Source of the DNA: a virus | Direction: 5' to 3' (one strand) | Length of the DNA: 48,707 bases | Virus record (IMG/VR): IMGVR_UViG_3300033150_000139 | Location: 1 to 48,707 of that record | Part shown: positions 42,377 through 47,877 of the stretch, piece after piece | Numbering within the stretch: the first letter of the stretch is position 1 | Layout: each line of letters opens with the position of its first letter | The notes under the pieces: model-generated | Seen by the model: the letters and a program-made list of their open reading frames with translations, nothing else | Database searches by the model: none | What the model was told of the DNA's origin: nothing | Translations under genes and position numbers: made by a program

Positions 42377-42637
42377 CTATAGATGTCCTCCACATCCTTT
42401 TACTTCATACCTCCATTCACAAGGTTGGTCTTCATCTGTCCAACCATCATCTGAATCCATACCGAATCCATATTCATACTCTGCCTCTGACATTTGTTTG
42501 TCAATCTTGTCAACCCACAAATGTTCATTGTCATTTATATAATCCTGAACATCAAATTCATCTATGTCATTTGGTATTTCTATTTCTACTTCTGTTGTTT
42601 TATGGTATACACTACGGTGTAAAATTTTTGCTTTCAT
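42377..42637 (-). CDS. Small acidic protein ending GCGGHL
   Basis: An 86-residue acidic protein (VEIEIPNDIDEFDVQDYIND, YGFGMDSDDGWTDEDQPCEW). The start is MKAKILHRSV at 42637. The upstream in-frame part (from GTG at 42673) is only the palindrome read as SSKT. It follows the amidotransferase fusion gene, so the two may be translated together. The C-terminal glycine-rich end GCGGHL could suit a substrate peptide for amide modification, but this is a guess. Confidence 0.55.
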   Translation of the reverse strand: MKAKILHRSVYHKTTEVEIEIPNDIDEFDVQDYINDNEHLWVDKIDKQMSEAEYEYGFGMDSDDGWTDEDQPCEWRYEVKGCGGHL

Positions 42638-42657
42638 TTGATTTGATTTTGTGAGGA

Positions 42658-42673
42658 GTGTCTTTGAAGACAC
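42658..42673. repeat. 16-bp palindrome copy between fusion gene and small acidic gene
   Basis: Exact copy in sense orientation with flanks GAGGG and TCCTC (minus strand), which pair with one G-T wobble. It is about 20 bases before the ATG at 42637. No T-run follows. Confidence 0.9.
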
Positions 42674-42691
42674 CCCTCTGATTTATAATTA

Positions 42692-43759
42692 TTATTCATT
42701 AAACTTTAATACTTCATCTTCCTTGAACCAACCACCACAAGATGAGCAGTAGTAGTTGTGAAATGCATCGTGTTCCAAGTCATTGAAACAATCTACACAA
42801 GTTGGTGTGATTTCAGTTGGAAAGTCATTGTCATCCCAACCAATGTCGATTGCCTCGTGATACTCTGTGGTATCATAAGTTGGCTCAACATCTGCAAAAG
42901 TAAATTGTTGAGGTCTGATTACTCTTTCAAAAGATTCGTGATACTCTTTACCCTCGATGTCTTTCGGATTGAAATACAACCAACAATTAAGTGTACGATT
43001 CTTTAGCTTGATTGGTATTTGCTTACGCTTGTACCATCGTGGATGCCCTTCAAGTTGGTCAATCTTTTTCAGTTGTGCATCCGATACTTTGAACACATCA
43101 ACAACCACATTGTGACCGACTCCTTTCTTGTCTACCATATAAGGTAAACCCTCAACCAACAAAGGATACTTGTCTTGAGTCTTCCCTCTACCCAAATGCT
43201 TTGCATTGGTTAGGTAAGAGTAATAGTTTCCGAAACCTTTCTTTAGTGTACCATACACTGCAATAAGATTGTCTTGCAACACATTGGCTTTGGAATACCA
43301 AATGCCATCTCGATAAGTGTAGAGGTTTCTGTTATAGATTTGAAATGAACGAGTACGCACATTGATTGAAACAAATCGTGAGTCATACTGCTCCAATTCT
43401 TTTTTCCAATCTCTACGGTTGATGTTACCTAAGTGACAAGCTAACTCTTTGCTATCACAACATTCATCTGTACCCATACCTTTGATAGTACCGTTGTGCA
43501 TTAGGTATTCATCTTTGTTGTTGCCACATACAAATGGATGCGTGTTGGCTCTGTTGATTTTACCCTTTGTTGCATAACGAAAGTGAGCAATGAATGGTCG
43601 CTTAGTTAGTAGCTTACGATAGTCTTTTGATTTGTGATACTCGACTTCAAAAGTATCTAGCCAAATGATTCCCAATCCGTGAGGATTGATTCGTGATGAG
43701 GTCTTGGCTACTTCCTCTGACATCACATTGTTTTTCTGCTTAATAATAATTACGCACAT
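42692..43759 (-). CDS. Class II glutamine amidotransferase fused to GGCT-like domain and zinc ribbon
   Basis: A 355-residue fusion. The N-terminal nucleophile C2 (MCVIII), IAHFRYATKG (57-66), NTHPF (72-76) and MHNGTI (87-92) are class II amidotransferase motifs, which release ammonia from glutamine. From about 164 follows a gamma-glutamylcyclotransferase/AIG2-like domain: VYGTLKKG (168-175), LLVEGLPYMV, VVDVFKVSDAQLKKIDQLEGHPRWYKR, with E237 in the D-x-x-E-G motif. The C-terminus has CVDC and CSSC, a zinc ribbon. Cyclotransferase cleaves gamma-glutamyl amide bonds. With the amidoligase at 45475-46431 this set can make and remove such bonds on peptides. It leads its own unit from a promoter at 43823-43854. 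Confidence 0.83.
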   Translation of the reverse strand: MCVIIIKQKNNVMSEEVAKTSSRINPHGLGIIWLDTFEVEYHKSKDYRKLLTKRPFIAHFRYATKGKINRANTHPFVCGNNKDEYLMHNGTIKGMGTDECCDSKELACHLGNINRRDWKKELEQYDSRFVSINVRTRSFQIYNRNLYTYRDGIWYSKANVLQDNLIAVYGTLKKGFGNYYSYLTNAKHLGRGKTQDKYPLLVEGLPYMVDKKGVGHNVVVDVFKVSDAQLKKIDQLEGHPRWYKRKQIPIKLKNRTLNCWLYFNPKDIEGKEYHESFERVIRPQQFTFADVEPTYDTTEYHEAIDIGWDDNDFPTEITPTCVDCFNDLEHDAFHNYYCSSCGGWFKEDEVLKFNE

Positions 43760-43779
43760 AATTTAATTGATTGTGAGCA

Positions 43780-43795
43780 GTGTCTTTGAAGACAC
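43780..43795. repeat. 16-bp palindrome copy in leader of the fusion gene
   Basis: Exact copy in sense orientation, 20 bases before the ATG at 43759 and about 27 bases after the -7 element. It lies in the 5' leader of that transcript. Confidence 0.9.
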
Positions 43796-43822
43796 AGAAC
43801 TCTGATTAATAATTGATTTGAA

Positions 43823-43854
43823 CAAAGATACGACAAAATTTAGACATATCCAAA
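43823..43854 (-). promoter_or_regulatory. Early promoter (TTTG-N20-TATCTTTG)
   Basis: Minus-strand TTTG (43854-43851), 20-base spacer, TATCTTTG (43830-43823). The full Bacteroidetes consensus. It drives the amidotransferase fusion gene. Confidence 0.8.
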
Positions 43855-43868
43855 TCCTAGATAAGAAT

Positions 43869-44387
43869 TTATTTTTCAAGTATCTCATTTAGATTCTGAA
43901 TTGATAGCTGAACTCTCTGCCAATACACTTCGGTAGATTTTTTTCTATCTCCTCGTCTGCCACCATTCCAACATCTTGCTATGGTTTCATAGTTTGAGTC
44001 TTGGTGATGATAGTCTCGTATGATATTAAACATCTCGACTGACTTCGTTAAACTCCATCTGTCTTCCAATGTATATCTCTGTGGCTTGTCCATCTTCTTT
44101 AATACTCTATTAACTTCTCGTACCATTATTGGTCGGATTTGCAGGACACCTACGGCACTCTCATTTTTTGCGTATGCCGTTGAGTCAAACCTTGATTCAA
44201 CCCACATCATTGCTATGAGTAAAGTGTCAATCGCCAATGGCTTGGGAGGAACTACTTCCTCCCTTACCACTAGAACAGAGTCTGTCTGTTGACTTATCTC
44301 TGTTTGGGTAGCTAGTGTCTTTGAAGACACATCACTACCCACATATCCAACCACAGATAATGCTGATATAATAATTAGTTTTTTCAT
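43869..44387 (-). CDS. Lytic transglycosylase-type endolysin with signal peptide
   Basis: A 172-residue protein. The N-terminus MKKLIIISALSVVGYVGSD is a signal or anchor segment. The mature part has IAMMWVESRFDSTAY with the catalytic glutamate, then SAVGVLQIRPIMVREVN, the SLT-type transglycosylase pattern ('ESrfd..A.s..gA.GlmQi.p'). YETIARCWNGGRRG fits the later conserved N-G region. It cuts peptidoglycan at the end of infection or during entry. A palindrome copy encodes VSSKT right after the signal segment. It overlaps the upstream gene by four bases. Confidence 0.75.
   Translation of the reverse strand: MKKLIIISALSVVGYVGSDVSSKTLATQTEISQQTDSVLVVREEVVPPKPLAIDTLLIAMMWVESRFDSTAYAKNESAVGVLQIRPIMVREVNRVLKKMDKPQRYTLEDRWSLTKSVEMFNIIRDYHHQDSNYETIARCWNGGRRGDRKKSTEVYWQRVQLSIQNLNEILEK
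44315..44330. repeat. 16-bp palindrome copy in the endolysin gene
   Basis: Exact copy in sense orientation, read as VSSKT just after the signal segment. Outer arms GGGTAG and CTACCC flank it at short distance, giving a longer imperfect inverted repeat. Confidence 0.9.
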
Positions 44388-44956
44388 TGCTTAAGATTTA
44401 TGATTGTGACTTCATCACTATCAATCCACTCCATATATTCTTCTGCTCTTTTCTTGGTAGTGAAATATATTTTGTTCGGGTCAAACATTTTTTCTGATTC
44501 CTCATCCCAACAAGAATGAACTACCTCATTGCAATTTCTCAATGGTGTCTCTCCATTTAGTTTGACTTGTTCAATTGTCCAATAGTCATCGCCTTCCTGA
44601 AAAGGATAACCTGATTCATAGAACAACTCATCTAAGGTATAACCTTTCTTGTTCTCTATGTAGTTAATGAAATTGTTGCAGTGTCTTAGGTCATTGAACT
44701 CTTTTCTTACTGACCACTGACCCCTGCTTGAGCCATACGCAATTCTATTGGTATTGAACTGAAGAACTACGATATACTTATCTCTTGGTTCTGTCCAATC
44801 CTTTTTGAACTGCTCTAGTTTTTCTTCGGCTTTCTTGCCGACATACTTTGCGTATGAACATTGTGTGTGTGCTAGTAACTTAGATTCAAAGTTACCTGCA
44901 TAAACTTGATTGAATGCTAAGACAGATTTGTCTGTCCATTTAAAATTGTTTTCCAT
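44384..44956 (-). CDS. Hypothetical protein
   Basis: A 190-residue protein (AYGSSRGQWSVRKEFNDLRH, YPFQEGDDYWTIEQVKLNGE, YFTTKKRAEEYMEWIDSDEV). It is rich in Tyr, Trp and Asn and shows alternating strands and helices. The segment EGDDYWTIE...KIYFTTKKRAEEYMEW resembles a small alpha/beta module seen repeatedly in phage hypothetical proteins. No catalytic motif was recognised. It overlaps the endolysin by four bases. Confidence 0.6.
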   Translation of the reverse strand: MENNFKWTDKSVLAFNQVYAGNFESKLLAHTQCSYAKYVGKKAEEKLEQFKKDWTEPRDKYIVVLQFNTNRIAYGSSRGQWSVRKEFNDLRHCNNFINYIENKKGYTLDELFYESGYPFQEGDDYWTIEQVKLNGETPLRNCNEVVHSCWDEESEKMFDPNKIYFTTKKRAEEYMEWIDSDEVTIINLKQ

Positions 44957-44964
44957 TTTATTTA

Positions 44965-45132
44965 TTATTTAGATTTAACTGCTGTAAATTTTTCTCTTAC
45001 AATCCACTTGTATCTACCAATGTTTTCATTGTAAACTCTGTCGATTGCCTCAAATTTGGTATGTGCAGGGATGACTTTGATTAGTCTCCCTGCATACCTT
45101 ACATTGAAATAGTGTTGTCTCTCTCTATGCAT
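44965..45132 (-). CDS. Very small basic protein
   Basis: A 55-residue protein (MHRERQHYFNVRYAGRLIKV, ending WIVREKFTAVKSK). It fills the gap between the membrane protein and the next gene, starting inside the end of the membrane-protein gene (8-base overlap, ATGCATAG). Codon use and beta pattern (FNVRYAGRLIKVIPA) look like real coding sequence. It is below the length limit of usual gene finding. Confidence 0.5.
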   Translation of the reverse strand: MHRERQHYFNVRYAGRLIKVIPAHTKFEAIDRVYNENIGRYKWIVREKFTAVKSK

Positions 45133-45361
45133 TGTGTCTCTCTTTTATGTCAGCAATGATTAGACTTATTGTTGCCCACATACAGAACAACAAGAATGCT
45201 GATACGATTAACATTGATACTGCACCACTAAACGATTGGAACAATTGTCTAGCATCGTTTAAAATGATGTGAGTAAATAACCTACCCACCATTGAGAACA
45301 CACCTAGTGTTACGATTACATACAGAGTAGACTCTGCATAATTAAGAATTGATTTTTTCAT
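45125..45361 (-). CDS. Two-helix membrane protein, possible holin
   Basis: A 78-residue protein with two hydrophobic segments, TLYVIVTLGVFSMVGRLFTHII and AVSMLIVSAFLLFCMWATISLIIA, and charged ends (MKKS, DIKERHNA). Size and topology fit a class II holin, and the endolysin is 0.7 kb downstream in the same operon. No sequence identifies it for certain. Its leader contains a hammerhead ribozyme that ends 27 bases before the ATG, so the gene is probably translated from a self-cleaved transcript. Confidence 0.6.
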   Translation of the reverse strand: MKKSILNYAESTLYVIVTLGVFSMVGRLFTHIILNDARQLFQSFSGAVSMLIVSAFLLFCMWATISLIIADIKERHNA

Positions 45362-45388
45362 CTTGATTGAATTTAAAATTTAATTGTT

Positions 45389-45439
45389 TCTGTTTCGTTC
45401 TTTTGAACTCATCAGTGAGGACACTCATCCTCAGACAGA
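45389..45439 (-). ncRNA. Type III hammerhead self-cleaving ribozyme
   Basis: Minus strand, 5' to 3'. Stem III: TCTGT (45439-45435) with ACAGA (45393-45389). Cleavage after C at 45434 in GUC. Stem I: TGAGGA (45433-45428) with TCCTCA (45421-45416), six-base loop TGAGTG. Core CTGATGA (45415-45409). Stem II: GTTC (45408-45405) with GAAC (45400-45397), loop AAAA. Core GAA (45396-45394), then the A of stem III. Every core base of the family is present and all three stems pair perfectly. It lies between the amidoligase and the membrane-protein gene, directly after a palindrome hairpin. Self-cleavage would separate the two messages. Confidence 0.9.
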
Positions 45440-45445
45440 GGAGTA

Positions 45446-45461
45446 GTGTCTTTGAAGACAC
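45446..45461. repeat. 16-bp palindrome copy beside the hammerhead ribozyme
   Basis: Exact copy in sense orientation. Flanks AGGGGTA and TACTCCT (minus strand) pair (one G-T wobble), giving a stem of 14 pairs. It lies between the amidoligase stop and the ribozyme. Confidence 0.92.
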
Positions 45462-45474
45462 TACCCCTTTGAGA

Positions 45475-46431
45475 TTAGATTGCTCTGTACCCATTTCTGA
45501 GTAACTCTCTATCGTACCACTTCTGTGCATCGAGTCTTCGCATTGGGTCAACTAGGTCGATGACATTACGATTTACTTTGTTGGTCAGAACCATTTTTCT
45601 GAAATGCTTTGCCAACTCGAACTTCTCTGCAACCTTATCCATATCGCCATTGTACATAGACTTAACGATTGGTGTGATTCGCTTTAGGAACGTATTGAAA
45701 TTGCCATTAGGATTGTTGATGCTAAAGTCAAGCAACTCATAGAACAACTCGTATCTTCTCATCATCTGCTTTACAGATTGGAAACGAGATACAACTCGGA
45801 ACTCGATTACATTCCCTTTGACAAGACAGAATTGGTATCTACTGTACGCATCACCCCACATCATCTGTGGAGCATCTGCAGGTAGCATTGTCATATTACC
45901 TTTGCAGTAGCTATTTCTTAGTCTCTTGTAGAACAGAGAATGCAAGATTGCAACATTCTTGCGAACTGCATTTGCTATCTGTTCGCCACTCATACCCTCA
46001 ACTCCGATAGTAACGTGACCACCACATCTGATGTCACTAGGAGAGTATTGGTCTTCGATTACTTTTCTAGCTTCAAACATCATATTGAAAACTTTGTTTC
46101 TCCACTTACCACTAGGTAGTAATGGTAGAATGTTTGTAATAGCTTCATAGCCACAAGAGGAGTCTCTCTCAAATCCCTTGAACAGAGGATATTCTTTTAC
46201 TGCTCCTCGTGAGAGTCTGTTCTTCTCGATTTCAATACCGATAGTAAACTTAGACTTAGTGTCTCCATTCTCATCTAGGAGAAGATTTCGCTTTTTGCTA
46301 GATTTCAAGTTAGCAATATCGCTAGTCTTAGCACCTTTGTGCATCTCTCTAGGATTTGGACTTCTGTGGTATCCTGACATAGAATTTCTTCCGTAGTCAT
46401 TACTGATTGTGTATGTGATTTCGTTTGACAT
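45475..46431 (-). CDS. Amidoligase (glutamine synthetase-like fold)
   Basis: A 318-residue protein with the amidoligase signatures in order: TIGIEIE (63-69), ERDSSCGYEAITNILPL (88-104; metal-binding D and E), RCGGHVTIG (135-143), the LRNSYC region near 171-176, and VIEFRVVSRF (208-217) with the E-x-R. The family uses ATP to form amide bonds between amino groups and carboxylates, for example adding glutamate or amines to peptides or the cell wall. The ATG at 46431 is chosen because the upstream frame is palindrome sequence. It shares the operon with the possible holin and endolysin, and the amidotransferase-cyclotransferase fusion lies 1.7 kb further on. Confidence 0.8.
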   Translation of the reverse strand: MSNEITYTISNDYGRNSMSGYHRSPNPREMHKGAKTSDIANLKSSKKRNLLLDENGDTKSKFTIGIEIEKNRLSRGAVKEYPLFKGFERDSSCGYEAITNILPLLPSGKWRNKVFNMMFEARKVIEDQYSPSDIRCGGHVTIGVEGMSGEQIANAVRKNVAILHSLFYKRLRNSYCKGNMTMLPADAPQMMWGDAYSRYQFCLVKGNVIEFRVVSRFQSVKQMMRRYELFYELLDFSINNPNGNFNTFLKRITPIVKSMYNGDMDKVAEKFELAKHFRKMVLTNKVNRNVIDLVDPMRRLDAQKWYDRELLRNGYRAI

Positions 46432-46448
46432 AATATCTGTGGTTTTTT

Positions 46449-46464
46449 GTGTCTTTGAAGACAC
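46449..46464. repeat. 16-bp palindrome copy before the amidoligase gene
   Basis: Exact copy in sense orientation in the short gap between the 214-residue gene stop (46468) and the amidoligase start (46431). Confidence 0.9.
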
Positions 46465-46467
46465 TGA

Positions 46468-47112
46468 TTATTGATTGATTGCGTTTTGTAAGAACTGAAT
46501 TGCATTAGCAATTTCTTCTAGGTTATTACCTGAGACATTGTTTTGGTCATCAATTCTGATTGATAAATTACTTCCTTGAGGATTCTTAAAGGTCATCACA
46601 AAGAGATAGTTTGTTCTCTCTTGCTCTACTTCAGTAGACTCGATTACCTCTTGCTCTGCTTGAGCAATTTCTTCTTCTGTTGCATCCTCTGATACTTCGA
46701 TAGCATCAAGGTCAATGTTTCTTGAGAACTCAAGTAACCCTGCAATAGAACGATTTGCATCTGTTCCGATTTCATCACATTTGCTATTGAAAGCATCTAC
46801 TATCCTTTGGTCTAGGTTAGATACCTTGACTAGCTTGTAGAAGAAAGACTTCTGATAACCGAATACTTTTTGACCAAATTCGGCTTTGCTCCACTCGATA
46901 CCCTCCTCTCGTAGTTTCTCTTTTCCATCTTCACTATCGAACCATTTGACTGCATCTCCGATGAGACTAGCCAATTTTGTGGTGTGGTTAAACTTGCTCT
47001 TGTGAGCATTGTTGATACTTCTTTGAACTCGTTTTACTTCGTTCAGTTTGAGAGCATTCTTAATCTCTGTGTTTGAAAGAAATGCTGACTCGATTGCTAA
47101 TAATTCTGACAT
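46468..47112 (-). CDS. Early protein of unknown function (DUF3102-like by pattern)
   Basis: A 214-residue protein, first gene of the early strand after the promoter at 47196-47203. The first 130 residues are helical and basic (NALKLNEVKRVQRSINNAHKSKFNHTTKLASL, EWSKAEFGQKVFGYQKSFFYKLVKVSNL), with a likely helix-turn-helix around the last part ('w.k.eFg.k.fgyqksffYkl.k'), as in DUF3102/KilA-like phage proteins. A highly acidic linker (SEDATEEEIAQAEQEVIEST) leads to a small beta domain. A DNA-binding or regulatory role would fit its leading position, but I cannot name the family firmly. Confidence 0.6.
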   Translation of the reverse strand: MSELLAIESAFLSNTEIKNALKLNEVKRVQRSINNAHKSKFNHTTKLASLIGDAVKWFDSEDGKEKLREEGIEWSKAEFGQKVFGYQKSFFYKLVKVSNLDQRIVDAFNSKCDEIGTDANRSIAGLLEFSRNIDLDAIEVSEDATEEEIAQAEQEVIESTEVEQERTNYLFVMTFKNPQGSNLSIRIDDQNNVSGNNLEEIANAIQFLQNAINQ

Positions 47113-47136
47113 TTTATTTAATTTTAGTTATGTAAC

Positions 47137-47153
47137 TCACTGACTTTCAGTGA
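47137..47153. promoter_or_regulatory. Operator-like inverted repeat in early leader
   Basis: TCACTGA CTT TCAGTGA, a perfect 7-bp inverted repeat with a three-base centre, located between the early promoter (47196) and the ATG at 47112. It could be a regulator site or an RNA hairpin. Confidence 0.45.
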
Positions 47154-47195
47154 CTTAGGGTCGATTTCTCTTGTTTTTATCTCCCCCTTTGAGAA

Positions 47196-47203
47196 CAAAT
47201 ATA
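47196..47203 (-). promoter_or_regulatory. Early promoter -7 element
   Basis: Minus-strand TATATTTG matches TAnnTTTG, 83 bases before the ATG at 47112. The -33 position has TTAGAC instead of TTTG, so it is weaker than the other early promoters. Confidence 0.5.
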
Positions 47204-47368
47204 CAAAATTCTTTCTAATTCTCGTCTAATTCTAAGAAAAGTTTTTGTTTTCTCTGTTATTCGTTTAAATCTCGCATAATTACCCAATTTCGTTTATGGT
47301 CGTAAATCCTCGCACAGACATAACCTTGACTCTCTGAGAGTCTAAAAGGTTTTCTTTGATGTTCTCTT

Positions 47369-47384
47369 GTGTCTTTGAAGACAC
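47369..47384. repeat. 16-bp palindrome copy in the control region
   Basis: Exact copy, orientation as in the minus-strand genes. Flanks TCTCT and (A)AGAGA pair with one bulge, and outer arms GTTCTC/GAGAAC extend the symmetry. Confidence 0.9.
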
Positions 47385-47630
47385 AGAGAGAGGAGAACGC
47401 AGTATATCGGGAGAGAGAATGCTAACGCAGAACGCAGAACAGAGAACGAGCATTGACTCGTTCCTGTTCCTGTACCTGTCGCACAGGTAGTCAGACTAAA
47501 AGCTAAAAAATCGAGATGCGACAAACGAAACGTGACCCCCACCCCTTTCAAAAAAATCGGTTTCGCTGAGGGGTCGGTTGCCGTAGAGTCATATATAACC
47601 TGTTGGTTCTATATATCTAAAATATTTTTG

Positions 47631-47638
47631 TATCTTTG
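47631..47638 (+). promoter_or_regulatory. Promoter, -7 element, for the rightward small gene
   Basis: TATCTTTG followed by TACAAA, 17 bases before the ATG at 47656. It shares the TATCTTTGTA core with the late promoters. Confidence 0.7.
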
Positions 47639-47655
47639 TACAAAACGCATTAGAT

Positions 47656-47850
47656 ATGAAAATGAAATATCAAAGTATGGGAGGTCTAAGAGTCAAAGAC
47701 GGTAGACTTATCAATGATAGACCCAACGGAATATCCGGAATAGAACAAGCAGCTATGCTACGCAAAGCATTTAAACGTGCAAAGAAAGTAGATATGTATG
47801 CTGATGGAATAGAACTTGCCGAAGGCAGAAAGAACTTCTACAGAATGTAG
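47656..47850 (+). CDS. Small basic protein with its own promoter and terminator
   Basis: A 64-residue protein (MKMKYQSMGGLRVKDGRLIN, AAMLRKAFKRAKKVDMYADG), the only plus-strand gene between 31.3 and 48.7 kb. It is bracketed by a TATCTTTG promoter 17 bases upstream and a strong terminator 27 bases downstream, so it is an independent unit. The helix rich in Lys and Arg suggests nucleic acid binding. It may be a very early or a late regulator. No family recognised. Confidence 0.65.
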   Translation: MKMKYQSMGGLRVKDGRLINDRPNGISGIEQAAMLRKAFKRAKKVDMYADGIELAEGRKNFYRM

Positions 47851-47877
47851 TTGATTTTGATTTGATTGATTGGAGAG

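Larger units (their letters stand above)
47113..47655. other. Noncoding control region with clustered inverted repeats
   Basis: About 540 bases without a convincing gene, between the leftward early operon and a rightward small gene. It holds the early promoter, an inverted repeat at 47137-47153, GACTCTCTGAGAGTC at 47328-47342 with outer arms AACCTT/AAGGTT, a palindrome copy with outer arms GTTCTC/GAGAAC (47361-47398), tandem AACGCAG units, GAACGAG/CTCGTTC, ACCTGT/ACAGGT, and GACCCC/GGGGTC. It is clearly more GC-rich from 47385 to 47600 than the rest of the genome. This may be an origin, a packaging site or a structured RNA. Confidence 0.6.

Noticed and set aside
2779-47384. The 16-bp palindromes as CRISPR repeats
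   Set aside because: Spacing is irregular (1 to 16 kb), there are no uniform spacers, and no cas genes are nearby.
47342-47551. Open frame of 69 codons on the minus strand in the control region
   Set aside because: Low-complexity translation (TGTGTGTS) over inverted repeats; no family resemblance, and it reads straight through hairpins.
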